NCBI GenBank assembly: GCA_045539515.1
Contig: JAZQFN010000007.1
Location: 1 to 21,430, forward strand
DNA length: 21,430 nt
Reading direction: 5' to 3'
Source of the DNA: RGIG8748 sp045539515
Lineage (GTDB): Bacteria > Bacillota > Clostridia > UMGS1810
Position numbers and translations under genes: made by a program. The notes below the pieces were generated by a model. The model was given only the letters and a program-made list of their open reading frames with translations, had not been told where the DNA came from and did not search any database. Within the stretch, counting starts at the first letter, position 1; every line of letters begins with the position of its first letter. Shown here piece after piece: positions 6,688-13,892 of this stretch.

Positions 6688-8409
6688 TTATTCTTCTATT
6701 GTTGCCTTGCGAGTATTTATCTCCTTAAAAATACTCATATCAAACTTAGGCTTTCTGGAATAGGTGTAAAGACCATTCTTCTCCTGCTCAACATCATAAA
6801 GCTGTGTATAGCAAAAGCCCATCATTTTGCTGTTTGACAAAAGAACATTTGTAAGCTCTCTGTATCTTTCGATAAATTCCTCTTCGGTCTTAGGAGCATT
6901 CCCGTAGCCCCACGCCTCACCGTTATTCTCGATATCCCATTTGATACCGCCGTACTCACTGGCAAACACGGCCTGACCTTTTTTGTATACCTGACGGTTT
7001 TTGGTATGCTCATTTCTGGCAGTCTGATCCATAATTATATCTTCTTTTTCAAGAAGGTCATAATATCCTCTGAAGTCTTCCACATTCTGGCAATAATCGT
7101 GGAAGTCAAAGATGTCGGTTATAACATGATAGTTACCGCTGGTATCTATACATGGGCGCGTGGTGTCCATAAGCTTTGTGGAGCGATATATCAGTTCCAG
7201 AACCTCATCCCTTTGCTTTCGGTCATCAATATCCCATGTTTCATTAAAGGGACACCATCCAATAATTGCAGGATGATTGAAATCTCTCTCCACAGCCTCC
7301 TGCCATTCTCTTAAAAACGTAGGGAGCGAATGAAGCTCGGTGTGATCAAGACCCCAGTTGGCATATTCGCCCCATACCATATAACCCATTTTGTCACAAT
7401 GGTACAGAAATCTGGGTTCAAATACTTTTTCGTGAAGCCTTGCACCATTAAAACCGGCATCGAGGGAAATCTGTATATCATTAATAAGTGCTTCTTCCGA
7501 AGCTGCTGTGTATATACCATCAGGATAAAATCCCTGATCAAGCACTGTACGCTGGAATACGGTTTTGCCGTTCAGTTTAAATTTATATCCGTCAAGTGCC
7601 ACATTTCGTAAGCCAAAATATGAGCTAACCTCATCGTTTCCGTAAGTAAGCTTAATGTCGTAGAGCCTTCCTGCTCCAAGCTCCCAGAGGTGCTTTTCCA
7701 AAAGTTCTATGGTAAGGTAAACATTTTGTCCGTTATTTACAGCTGTGGCTCTGCCCATCTCATTACCCTCATAGTATACAATTGCAGAAAGTACGGCATC
7801 GCCTTTAACCTGCGCCTTTATAGTAAGCTTTCCGTTTGCTGAATCAGGATAATACTTAACACTTTCTATATGTGTTTTGGGTACATATTCAAGCCATACA
7901 GTCTGCCAAATACCTGTAGTACGAGTGTAGAAGCAACCAAAGGAATTGTATTCTGCGCTTTGCTTACCTCCCGGTTGAAGAGGGCTTCTTGTATCATCAA
8001 TTGCATTTATAACAATGATGTTTGTACCCGGATTAACATATTCTGTAATATCAAAAGAAAAATGAGTATATCCGCCCTTGTGTGTTCCGACTTCCCTGCC
8101 GTTCACATACAAAGTAGTAAGATAATCACAGGCACCTATATGGAGAATGACAAGGTCATCTGTTGCTTTAACCTCTATTTCTCTTTTGTACCATACAGAA
8201 TTGAGAAAGTCCTTTTCTCCCACTCCGGAAAGCTCACTTTCCGGGCAGAACGGTACAATAATTTCTCCGGCAAGTTTTGGGGAATTGTACAAGCCTCTTT
8301 CTTTTCCGCTTACGCTTTTATCAATTTCAAATTCCCATTTTCCGTTTAAATTTACCCAGTTTTTTCTTTCGAACTGGGGATTGGGATATTCCGGTCTTGG
8401 TACGGACAT
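6688..8409 (-). CDS. Glycoside hydrolase family 2 enzyme, beta-galactosidase-like
   Basis: This 573-residue retaining glycosidase has the GH2 layout: a jelly-roll sugar-binding domain (about 12-175, with RPEYPNPQF at the N-terminus and TTGIWQTVWLE near its end), an Ig-like domain (about 180-270) and a TIM barrel (about 272-573). The acid/base is Glu390 in GWCPFNETWD and the nucleophile is Glu485 in FASEYGG. The Asn-x-Lys motif that marks beta-glucuronidases near the C-terminus is not seen (the region reads EKNGLYTYSRKPKF), so beta-galactosidase or a related activity is more likely than glucuronidase. No signal peptide is present, so it is cytoplasmic. The start at 8409 is preferred because GGAGG lies 8 nt upstream; a Met two codons earlier is too close. 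The 3' end abuts an IS3 remnant, so its native terminator may have been lost. Confidence 0.9.
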   Translation of the reverse strand: MSVPRPEYPNPQFERKNWVNLNGKWEFEIDKSVSGKERGLYNSPKLAGEIIVPFCPESELSGVGEKDFLNSVWYKREIEVKATDDLVILHIGACDYLTTLYVNGREVGTHKGGYTHFSFDITEYVNPGTNIIVINAIDDTRSPLQPGGKQSAEYNSFGCFYTRTTGIWQTVWLEYVPKTHIESVKYYPDSANGKLTIKAQVKGDAVLSAIVYYEGNEMGRATAVNNGQNVYLTIELLEKHLWELGAGRLYDIKLTYGNDEVSSYFGLRNVALDGYKFKLNGKTVFQRTVLDQGFYPDGIYTAASEEALINDIQISLDAGFNGARLHEKVFEPRFLYHCDKMGYMVWGEYANWGLDHTELHSLPTFLREWQEAVERDFNHPAIIGWCPFNETWDIDDRKQRDEVLELIYRSTKLMDTTRPCIDTSGNYHVITDIFDFHDYCQNVEDFRGYYDLLEKEDIIMDQTARNEHTKNRQVYKKGQAVFASEYGGIKWDIENNGEAWGYGNAPKTEEEFIERYRELTNVLLSNSKMMGFCYTQLYDVEQEKNGLYTYSRKPKFDMSIFKEINTRKATIEE

Positions 8410-8440
8410 ATTCATAACCTCCAAATATAGTATTAACTTA

Positions 8441-8469
8441 ATTTTAGTACACAACGTTTCCCCTTACAA
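8441..8469 (-). promoter_or_regulatory. Promoter of the GH2 gene
   Basis: On the minus strand TTGTAA (8464-8469) is followed after 17 nt by TAAAAT (8441-8446), about 20 nt before the ribosome site. The weak -35 box fits an activator-dependent promoter. Confidence 0.55.
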
Positions 8470-8474
8470 TAGAG

Positions 8475-8505
8475 AATATCAGCAATAAAGTTAATAATAT
8501 CAGCA
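8475..8505 (-). promoter_or_regulatory. Direct-repeat operator upstream of the GH2 promoter
   Basis: Two identical 10-mers, TGCTGATATT on the minus strand, lie at 8475-8484 and 8496-8505. They are 21 bp apart, or two helical turns, and the nearer copy ends 5 bp before the -35 box. This spacing and position are typical of AraC/XylS-type activator sites. Two AraC-family genes are in this window, but neither is adjacent, so the cognate regulator is unknown. Confidence 0.5.
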
Positions 8506-8565
8506 TTTTTGAATTTATAAGCTACATCGTTTAAAACAAAAGTAAAATATAACATCAAAATAAAA

Positions 8566-8595
8566 TATGCCGTGTCACTTCTTGACCACGGCATA
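8566..8595 (-). terminator. Intrinsic terminator downstream of pepD
   Basis: Arms TATGCCGTGTCA (8566-8577) and TGACCACGGCATA (8583-8595) form a 12-bp stem with one bulged base. On the minus strand TTTTATTTT follows. It closes the S23, membrane protein and pepD transcript. Confidence 0.8.
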
Positions 8596-8605
8596 GATTC
8601 GGTAA

Positions 8606-8623
8606 AAAGCATTGCAATGCTTT
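8606..8623 (-). terminator. Possible second, weaker terminator after pepD
   Basis: AAAGCATTGCAATGCTTT is an 18-bp palindrome able to form a 7-bp stem with a 4-nt loop, and on the minus strand it runs into TTTTT. It precedes the stronger terminator at 8566-8595, giving a tandem arrangement. Confidence 0.45.
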
Positions 8624-8719
8624 CCGGTTTTTCGGACCCGTTGTATTTTTCTTCGGTGTTTAAAAAACTATCGGTGTATCGCCAAAAGAATACAAAAAAC
8701 GTTCTTTGTAAGCAGATTA

Positions 8720-10162
8720 TTATCTGCAGATGCTAAGCACTTTAGTAATGATATCAAAGACAACTCCCACAGAGGATATACTCAATCTTTCACCGGTGGT
8801 ATGGATGTCGTACATTTTCGGTCCTACCGATATGCAATCAAGGCCTTCTATGTTGGCAGAAAACACACCACATTCAAGCCCGGCATGAATTGCTTCCACA
8901 GAAATTTCCCTGCCAAGTTTTTCTCTGTACTTATCTCGGTACATACTCTGTAACGCAGAGTCTTTTTTAAATTCCCATGGTGGATAGTGTCCGCCACACT
9001 CTGCTGTGCAACCTGCAAGGCAGGCAAAACTTTTCATCCTGTCTTCCAGATATTTAAGAGCCGAGGACTTGTTGCTCCTTAAAGCAAAATGTGCAGTAAG
9101 CTTTTGGGGCTCTGTCTTAAGAATTCCCAGATTAAGCGAGGTTTCCACCAGATTTTCTATTTCTGCACTCATTTCCATAACACCGTTGGGCACGCTGATT
9201 AACATATCCGTAATTTTGTTTGCAAGATCGGGGGCAATTATCTCGAAACAACCCTCCCCACGTTCTTCAATGTCAAATTGAAAGTCTTCCTCACGAAAGC
9301 TTATTTCTTTTGATACAACCTCTGCATAAACCCGAAGTTTCTCGGCAAAACCTTCAGCTTTTTCCGGAACAATCGTTGCAGTTGAGAGGACGGGAATGGC
9401 ATTATCTTTAGTACCGCCGTCTATTCCGATAAGCCCAAACGAGGTTATACTCCTCGCATAATTCAATATCCTTGCCATCAGAATATCTGCATTTACCCTT
9501 CCGCTGTTTATCTCCACCCCGGAGTGGCCTCCCTTTAAGCCTTTTACGGTTATTTCAAAAGCCGTACCCTGCTGTGTTAAACGGCTTAAAGGCAAAATCA
9601 TTTTAAAATCACTGCCTCCTGCGCAGGAAACCGTAAGAACATCCTGATCTTCGGAATCAATATTTATCATCTTTTTTCCCTTAAGAAGTGAAAAATCCAG
9701 TTTGCCGGCACCTATCATACCTATTTCTTCATCGGTAGTAAATACTGCTTCTATAGCAGGATGTCTTAAGGTATTATCTTCAAGAATTGCCATAATCATA
9801 GCAACAGCAATGCCGTTGTCACCACCTAAGGTAGTGCCTTTTGCTTTTATATAATCACCGTCAATGTATGCCTGTATGGAGTCACTTTCAAAATCAATAT
9901 CCACACCCTCATCTTTTTGACATACCATATCAAGATGTCCCTGAAGTATCACGGTATCGGCATCTTCATATCCCAAAGAAGCTTCTTTATATATAATTAC
10001 GTTATTTGCTTTGTCACGAATTGCTCTTAAACCATGCTTTTCGGCAAAACTCATACAATACTCGGATATTTTGTCCATATTGCCGGATCCGTGCGGAATT
10101 GCACATATTTCTTCAAAATATTTGAAAACCTTTCCGGGTTTTATATTTTCAAGTTTTGACAT
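8720..10162 (-). CDS. pepD: Xaa-His dipeptidase / aminoacyl-histidine dipeptidase PepD (M20 family)
   Basis: This cytosolic dizinc metallopeptidase hydrolyses Xaa-His and related dipeptides. The 480-residue protein has the M20 metal-binding order: His76 and Asp78 in LQGHLDM, Asp115 in TLGGDNG, Glu145/Glu146 in TTDEEIGM, Asp169 in NIDSED and a C-terminal His454 in DIHTTGE. His426 in HAGLECG and the lid-type domain between are as in PepD. Length matches E. coli PepD (485). ATG at 10162 has GGAGGG 6 nt upstream. It follows the small membrane protein gene by 69 nt on the same strand and ends ahead of tandem terminators. The peptidase family is certain; substrate range is inferred from homologues. 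Confidence 0.93.
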   Translation of the reverse strand: MSKLENIKPGKVFKYFEEICAIPHGSGNMDKISEYCMSFAEKHGLRAIRDKANNVIIYKEASLGYEDADTVILQGHLDMVCQKDEGVDIDFESDSIQAYIDGDYIKAKGTTLGGDNGIAVAMIMAILEDNTLRHPAIEAVFTTDEEIGMIGAGKLDFSLLKGKKMINIDSEDQDVLTVSCAGGSDFKMILPLSRLTQQGTAFEITVKGLKGGHSGVEINSGRVNADILMARILNYARSITSFGLIGIDGGTKDNAIPVLSTATIVPEKAEGFAEKLRVYAEVVSKEISFREEDFQFDIEERGEGCFEIIAPDLANKITDMLISVPNGVMEMSAEIENLVETSLNLGILKTEPQKLTAHFALRSNKSSALKYLEDRMKSFACLAGCTAECGGHYPPWEFKKDSALQSMYRDKYREKLGREISVEAIHAGLECGVFSANIEGLDCISVGPKMYDIHTTGERLSISSVGVVFDIITKVLSICR

Positions 10163-10231
10163 ACATATCCCTCCATGTATATTATCAGCAACTATTGTAG
10201 ATTCAGTGTATAATTTAGATGCAGGTTATTT

Positions 10232-10708
10232 TTACCACATACCATGACATAATACTCTTTCCAACAAACAAGTAAATGCTGTTGTGATTATATTGGTTAA
10301 AACTATAACAGACATTAATCTTTTTCTTGTTGTACAGTTGTTATGCAACCCGAAATATACGATTGGAAATTCCACCATCAGAGTCATTATAAAATAAAAG
10401 ATACCAATGTTATAAAAAGGTGTATGATTTAGCGTGTTTTCAAAACCATACCAACTATTTAAAGCTAAAAAATATGGTGTTAAAAAAGATACTAAATTTC
10501 CAATTAAAACAACTAAAATGCTTTTTATCTTATTTGTCCCTGCAAATCTTATTGTAACAATAATTTCAACAAGTAATGTTACTATAATTGCAATTGGAAG
10601 AACATCATAAGGTCTTGTTTGTGAAACCCAGTGCCACGAAGAATTTGCATATGCCGTAGTACATAATAAACATAGCATAATTGATGTAACCATCAAGATT
10701 TTCTTCAT
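10232..10708 (-). CDS. Small integral membrane protein of unknown function
   Basis: This 158-residue protein begins with a classic signal peptide (charged MKK, hydrophobic 4-17, AYA cleavage site near 21). The sequence NSSWHWVSQTRPYDVLP follows, then four hydrophobic segments (about 36-55, 61-82, 97-118, 132-151). I do not recognise the family. The Trp/His-rich stretch after the cleavage site is the most distinctive part. GAGGTGA gives a good ribosome site, and the gene begins 11 nt after the stop of the S23-type gene, so the two are almost surely co-transcribed. Both genes are more AT-rich in feel than pepD downstream, which could mean recent acquisition; this was judged by eye only. Confidence 0.75.
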   Translation of the reverse strand: MKKILMVTSIMLCLLCTTAYANSSWHWVSQTRPYDVLPIAIIVTLLVEIIVTIRFAGTNKIKSILVVLIGNLVSFLTPYFLALNSWYGFENTLNHTPFYNIGIFYFIMTLMVEFPIVYFGLHNNCTTRKRLMSVIVLTNIITTAFTCLLERVLCHGMW

Positions 10709-10719
10709 TGTTTCTCACC

Positions 10720-11079
10720 TCATTTTTGAGATTTTTCTTTCACTGTGTTAATTGACGAAATTAACATTCTGCGAATTTGTCCGCAACTGTTTATTATTGA
10801 TTTATATCGCATATCATCAATATAACCTGTTCTGTTAAGAAGTTCTAACCAATACTCTGATTCATAACATTCTTTCAAAGCTATTTGCATCTTCGAAATA
10901 AAATCAGCAGTTCCATGAGCATACTTTGATTCGTGAATATTAGCACCAATTGAAGTCCCCGAACGCATAAGCTGGTTAGTTAATACACTTTCTCTTTTTG
11001 TTTCTTTTATATTTTTACACATATTTATTATTTCAACTGCAAAATCCTTTGCTTTGTCAAGCATTATGCTTTCTGCCAT
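10720..11079 (-). CDS. Four-helix-bundle protein of the S23 / 23S rRNA intervening-sequence family
   Basis: This 119-residue all-helical protein contains the family hallmarks LMRSGTSIGANIHES (38-52) and KECYESEYWLELL (69-81). Relatives are encoded in 23S rRNA intervening sequences and include Avd, the accessory protein of diversity-generating retroelements, which forms a basic pentamer that binds nucleic acid. Here it is not inside an rRNA and no reverse transcriptase or variable gene is in view. AGGAAG (11088-11093) lies 8 nt before ATG at 11079. Upstream is a good promoter at 11303-11331, and between the two lies a structured hairpin array that would make up the mRNA leader. It heads an operon with the small membrane protein. 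A role in binding its own structured leader is my inference. Confidence 0.88.
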   Translation of the reverse strand: MAESIMLDKAKDFAVEIINMCKNIKETKRESVLTNQLMRSGTSIGANIHESKYAHGTADFISKMQIALKECYESEYWLELLNRTGYIDDMRYKSIINSCGQIRRMLISSINTVKEKSQK

Positions 11080-11102
11080 TTTACTTACTTCCTATCATTT
11101 CA

Positions 11103-11302
11103 TTTTAGCTAAATTTTGCACATTCGTGCAAAGCTAAATTATTCCGCTTCGCTCCATAGCTAAATAACTCTTTCGGAGTAGCTAAATTAAATTCGCTCAT
11201 AGCGTGCGAAGCACATTTAGCTGCCGCAAGGCAATTTAGCTGAGCTTGCTCAATTTAGCTCGTTGTCAGGCGAATTTAGCTGAATTCAACTTCGTTGAAT
11301 TC
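11103..11302. repeat. Hairpin array, copy 1: AGCTAAAT/ATTTAGCT boxes alternating with small stem-loops
   Basis: Left half: boxes (AG)CTAAAT at 11108-11114, 11133-11139, 11158-11165 and 11180-11187. They are separated by the hairpins TTTGCAC/GTGCAAA (11115-11132), an imperfect one (11141-11157) and ACTC/GAGT (11167-11179). Centre: 11188-11214 with GTGC-GAA-GCAC. Right half: reverse-complement boxes ATTTAGCT at 11215-11222, 11234-11241, 11253-11260 and 11274-11281. They are separated by GCC-GCAA-GGC, GAGC-TT-GCTC and a weak CG/CG spacer, and the half ends in GAATTCAAC-TTC-GTTGAATTC (11282-11302). Left and right boxes can pair with one another, so the whole element can fold into a ladder of short helices with side hairpins. 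It shares the first 35 nt and the centre with the copy at 19611. Confidence 0.88.
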
Positions 11303-11331
11303 ATTATACCATATATTTATTAAAAAAACAA
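11303..11331 (-). promoter_or_regulatory. Promoter that transcribes hairpin array 1 into the S23-type gene
   Basis: On the minus strand TTGTTT (11326-11331), 17 nt, then perfect TATAAT (11303-11308). The predicted start near 11296 falls in the outermost hairpin of the array. Almost the entire 5' leader (about 215 nt) of the S23/membrane-protein mRNA would therefore be the array. Confidence 0.65.
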
Positions 11332-11351
11332 TAATTCATACCTTTATATTA

Positions 11352-11390
11352 AAACTGCAACAGCCCCATTTATTGGTTCTGTTGCAGTTT
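11352..11390 (-). terminator. Probable terminator downstream of the glycyl radical enzyme gene
   Basis: AAACTGCAACAG (11352-11363) pairs with CTGTTGCAGTTT (11379-11390), a 12-bp perfect stem with a 15-nt loop. On the minus strand the tail is TTTTAATAT, a modest U-run. It lies 230 nt past the glycyl radical enzyme stop and just upstream of the S23 promoter. Confidence 0.6.
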
Positions 11391-11620
11391 GGATTATTTA
11401 TAATTATTGTCTTACTTTTATATCCTTGCAAAAGCAGTTTTGAAGATTGTTCTTACTGTAGGCTGAATTAAAAATCATTGTGTAACGAACGCAAAGGGGA
11501 AGTTATAACACATAAGCTTGAGCCACTCGGCAAGAACGCTCTCTTCAATCTGTACCGTAATCAGATTTATGCGCAAAATGCGCCACATGTGTCGTTGATT
11601 GTTATTCTATTATACCATTT
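11391..11620. other. Gene-free stretch between the glycyl radical enzyme gene and its terminator
   Basis: No convincing gene is seen in these 230 bp. A minus-strand frame of about 38 codons starting with ATG near 11590 (MWRILRINLITV) and a plus-strand frame of about 50 codons overlap each other near 11455-11610, but neither has a ribosome site or a recognisable domain. A TATAAT-like box sits near 11609-11614 without a good -35. The stretch may be a decayed gene or long 3' untranslated region. Confidence 0.4.
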
Positions 11621-13744
11621 TTAAAGTCCTTTCTCGGTACGAGATATAATTTCATCTTGAAGGTCAACGTTAAGATTGCGGAAGTAATCTGAAAATCCCG
11701 AAACTCTTACTCTCAATGATTTGTATTCCACAGGATTCGCCTTTGCCTTCTTTAAATCCTCAGGTGACACATAATTAAGCTGAAAGTGCAGTCCACCCAT
11801 TTTAAAGTAAGTTTCCAATACTCTTACAAGCTTTTCAAAACTTGCATCATCCTTTGTAAGTTTTGCATCTATAAGGATATTTGTAACAGTAGAACCGCCG
11901 AAAATGCTGTGTTGATTTAGCTTGGCAACAGAAGATAAAAGTGCCGTAATGCCTTCTCTGTCCTTTCCCCCACCCTGATATATACCATAGGTTATCATAT
12001 CTCCCTTAAACCTTCCGTCGGGAGTTGCTCCGGTAGTGTCCCCAAACCACTTGTGATGCTGATGGTAGCCTATAAGATTACCAATAAGGAAGTTGTAACC
12101 CAAAGCTGATTTTTTATCCTTAAAATAATCTGCAATACTTTCGGCAAATCTTGAAGCACACTCACTCGAAATACCGTCATCGTTTCCAAAGAAAGCACCA
12201 CGGTTTAAAATGTCTGCTCTTAAGGGTTCAAAACCAATCCAGTTTGAACGCAAAGCACCAAGAAGTGTTGACATGGAAATTGTTTTTTCATCATATACAA
12301 ATTGCTTTATAACAGAAAGAGAATCTATAACCGTAACTATACCCATCATCCCTATATCGGCTATGGCATTTTTTGCTCCACCCTGAGTTATACTGAGCGC
12401 TCTTTCTATTGACCCTTCAAAAAACATTGTGCTTACCACATTTATATCTTTTGCCCTTGCCGATTGAAATTTATTGTACCACCATACAGTTCTATCCAAA
12501 ACGGAAAACAGTTCTCTTTCAAATACAGTGTAAAAATCGTCAAAGCTCTCTGCCGATACGATTTCATCACAACAATTATACAACGTGTTTTCTATAGATT
12601 TTACTACATTGGTTTTGCACCCACCCATAAATATACCGCCGGGAAGCTGAGGTTCGTTGCATCCGACCATTGTGTACTTCAAGGCAAGCTCACGGGAGAT
12701 GCCTGCAGCCTCTATAAATGCTTTGATTCTTGGCTCATCACTTACAAAGGCTATTCTCTTGTGAGGATCCTTCCTTTCGCAATCCATCATATAACGTAAA
12801 ACCTCATAAGGGGTTTTCTTTGTCCATCTTAAGGATATCTGAGGGATCCATGTAGGAAGCTCCAGCATACTGTCCACCACAAGACGTGAAAGCTCGTTAA
12901 AGCCATCTTCACCATTTTCAAGATAACCGCCAATACAGAAATGTGATTCACCACCCCGGTAGAAGTTGCTTGAGGAAATGGAAATTCTTGACTGAAGCAT
13001 AAGAAAAAGCTCCTGAAGATAGGCAGTAGCCTCTTCCTTAGTAAGACTGCCCGAAGCGATATCTTTTGTATAGAACGGATACAGATACCTGTCTATACAG
13101 CCGATACTGTCGGGAACAAAGGCATAGATTATATATACCGCAAGTATTGCCTCGTAAAAGCTATCCGCAGGCTTTTGAGGAACATTTTTAAGAGCTTTTG
13201 CAAGTTTTTCGAGATTTGCTTTGGCTTCTTTTGATTCCACCTCCAGCGACTTCCGGTAAGCCGCTTCAGAGCATTTGTTTGCCCAACCGATTATGCCGTC
13301 TGCTACTATGTCCAATGCATCAAGAAACTGTAATTTACTTTTTTCTGTGTGTTTTTTTCTTGCTTTGTCAATTTCTTCTTTATAGCCGTTTATTCCGATT
13401 TTAATAACCTTTTCAAAATCTGCAACAGAGTGTTGCCATTCAAATGTACAAAGCTCTTCTGCAGGCTTCAGATAAAAAAGATTTCGGGCTTCCTTCCAAT
13501 TGGTGTGCCCTTCACGATTAAAAATATCTCCGTGAACATCACCTTGAAACCGAAGGTAACCGGTAAGTGCAGTAAGCTCACTCACATAAGGATTTTGATT
13601 TAATACAAATTCCTTTGCTCTTTTGGCGTTTTTTATAACCTCAGGCAGAAAAATATCTTCTCTGTCGTAGCATGTGGGGTTAGCTTCTATATACAATTTA
13701 CCTGCTGCAACGGTTTCAGCAAGCTTTCTGATTCTTTCGGTCAT
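11621..13744 (-). CDS. Glycyl radical enzyme (PFL / diol-dehydratase superfamily), substrate unknown
   Basis: This 707-residue protein is a glycyl radical enzyme: an activating radical-SAM enzyme abstracts hydrogen from a C-terminal glycine, and the radical is passed to an active-site cysteine. Seen directly: the cysteine loop MVGCNEPQLPGG with Cys362 and Glu364 (the GCxE arrangement of dehydratase- and lyase-type members, not the CysCys of pyruvate formate-lyase), and the glycyl radical signature RVRVSGFSDYFRNLNVDLQDEIISRT with Gly683. GAYFGxDDG-like sequence (FGNDDG) occurs near 520. It is shorter than typical diol dehydratases (about 780-850). Start: ATG at 13744 with GGGAG 10 nt upstream is preferred to a TTG two codons earlier. 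No activase gene lies on either side, so activation must come from elsewhere. An AraC regulator is divergent and probably controls it. The substrate cannot be deduced. Confidence 0.9.
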   Translation of the reverse strand: MTERIRKLAETVAAGKLYIEANPTCYDREDIFLPEVIKNAKRAKEFVLNQNPYVSELTALTGYLRFQGDVHGDIFNREGHTNWKEARNLFYLKPAEELCTFEWQHSVADFEKVIKIGINGYKEEIDKARKKHTEKSKLQFLDALDIVADGIIGWANKCSEAAYRKSLEVESKEAKANLEKLAKALKNVPQKPADSFYEAILAVYIIYAFVPDSIGCIDRYLYPFYTKDIASGSLTKEEATAYLQELFLMLQSRISISSSNFYRGGESHFCIGGYLENGEDGFNELSRLVVDSMLELPTWIPQISLRWTKKTPYEVLRYMMDCERKDPHKRIAFVSDEPRIKAFIEAAGISRELALKYTMVGCNEPQLPGGIFMGGCKTNVVKSIENTLYNCCDEIVSAESFDDFYTVFERELFSVLDRTVWWYNKFQSARAKDINVVSTMFFEGSIERALSITQGGAKNAIADIGMMGIVTVIDSLSVIKQFVYDEKTISMSTLLGALRSNWIGFEPLRADILNRGAFFGNDDGISSECASRFAESIADYFKDKKSALGYNFLIGNLIGYHQHHKWFGDTTGATPDGRFKGDMITYGIYQGGGKDREGITALLSSVAKLNQHSIFGGSTVTNILIDAKLTKDDASFEKLVRVLETYFKMGGLHFQLNYVSPEDLKKAKANPVEYKSLRVRVSGFSDYFRNLNVDLQDEIISRTEKGL

Positions 13745-13778
13745 AACCAATCAACTCCCAAAAAGATTTATTATTATC

Positions 13779-13807
13779 ATAATATCTTCAAAAAGCTGTA
13801 TTGTAAA
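13779..13807 (-). promoter_or_regulatory. Probable promoter of the glycyl radical enzyme gene
   Basis: On the minus strand TTTACA (13802-13807), 17 nt, then TATTAT (13779-13784), about 20 nt before the GGGAG ribosome site. Each hexamer has one mismatch to consensus. Confidence 0.5.
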
Positions 13808-13846
13808 TGCAATTTAAAGCTTTTTATAATTTATAATGGTATTTAC

Positions 13847-13875
13847 TTGACAGGGAGTATTCGCCATGATATATT
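13847..13875 (+). promoter_or_regulatory. Promoter of the first AraC-family gene
   Basis: Consensus TTGACA (13847-13852), 17 nt, then TATATT (13870-13875). The start codon is at 13893, so the leader is very short (about 10-12 nt) and carries only the GAGGTGA ribosome site. Confidence 0.65.
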
Positions 13876-13892
13876 GTTCATGAGGTGATTTT

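Noticed and set aside
6688..8409. Beta-glucuronidase (uidA)
   Set aside because: GH2 fold and catalytic glutamates fit, but the Asn-x-Lys motif for the glucuronate carboxylate is not seen.
10720..11079. Diversity-generating retroelement (S23-type protein as Avd)
   Set aside because: No reverse transcriptase, template repeat or variable-repeat gene is in the window.
11103..11302. CRISPR array
   Set aside because: The repeated unit is only 8-9 nt, changes orientation at the centre, and the spacers are short and self-complementary; there are no cas genes.
11455..11610. Overlapping 38-codon (minus) and 50-codon (plus) reading frames after the glycyl radical enzyme gene
   Set aside because: No ribosome site or domain, and the two frames lie on opposite strands of the same stretch; at most a decayed gene.
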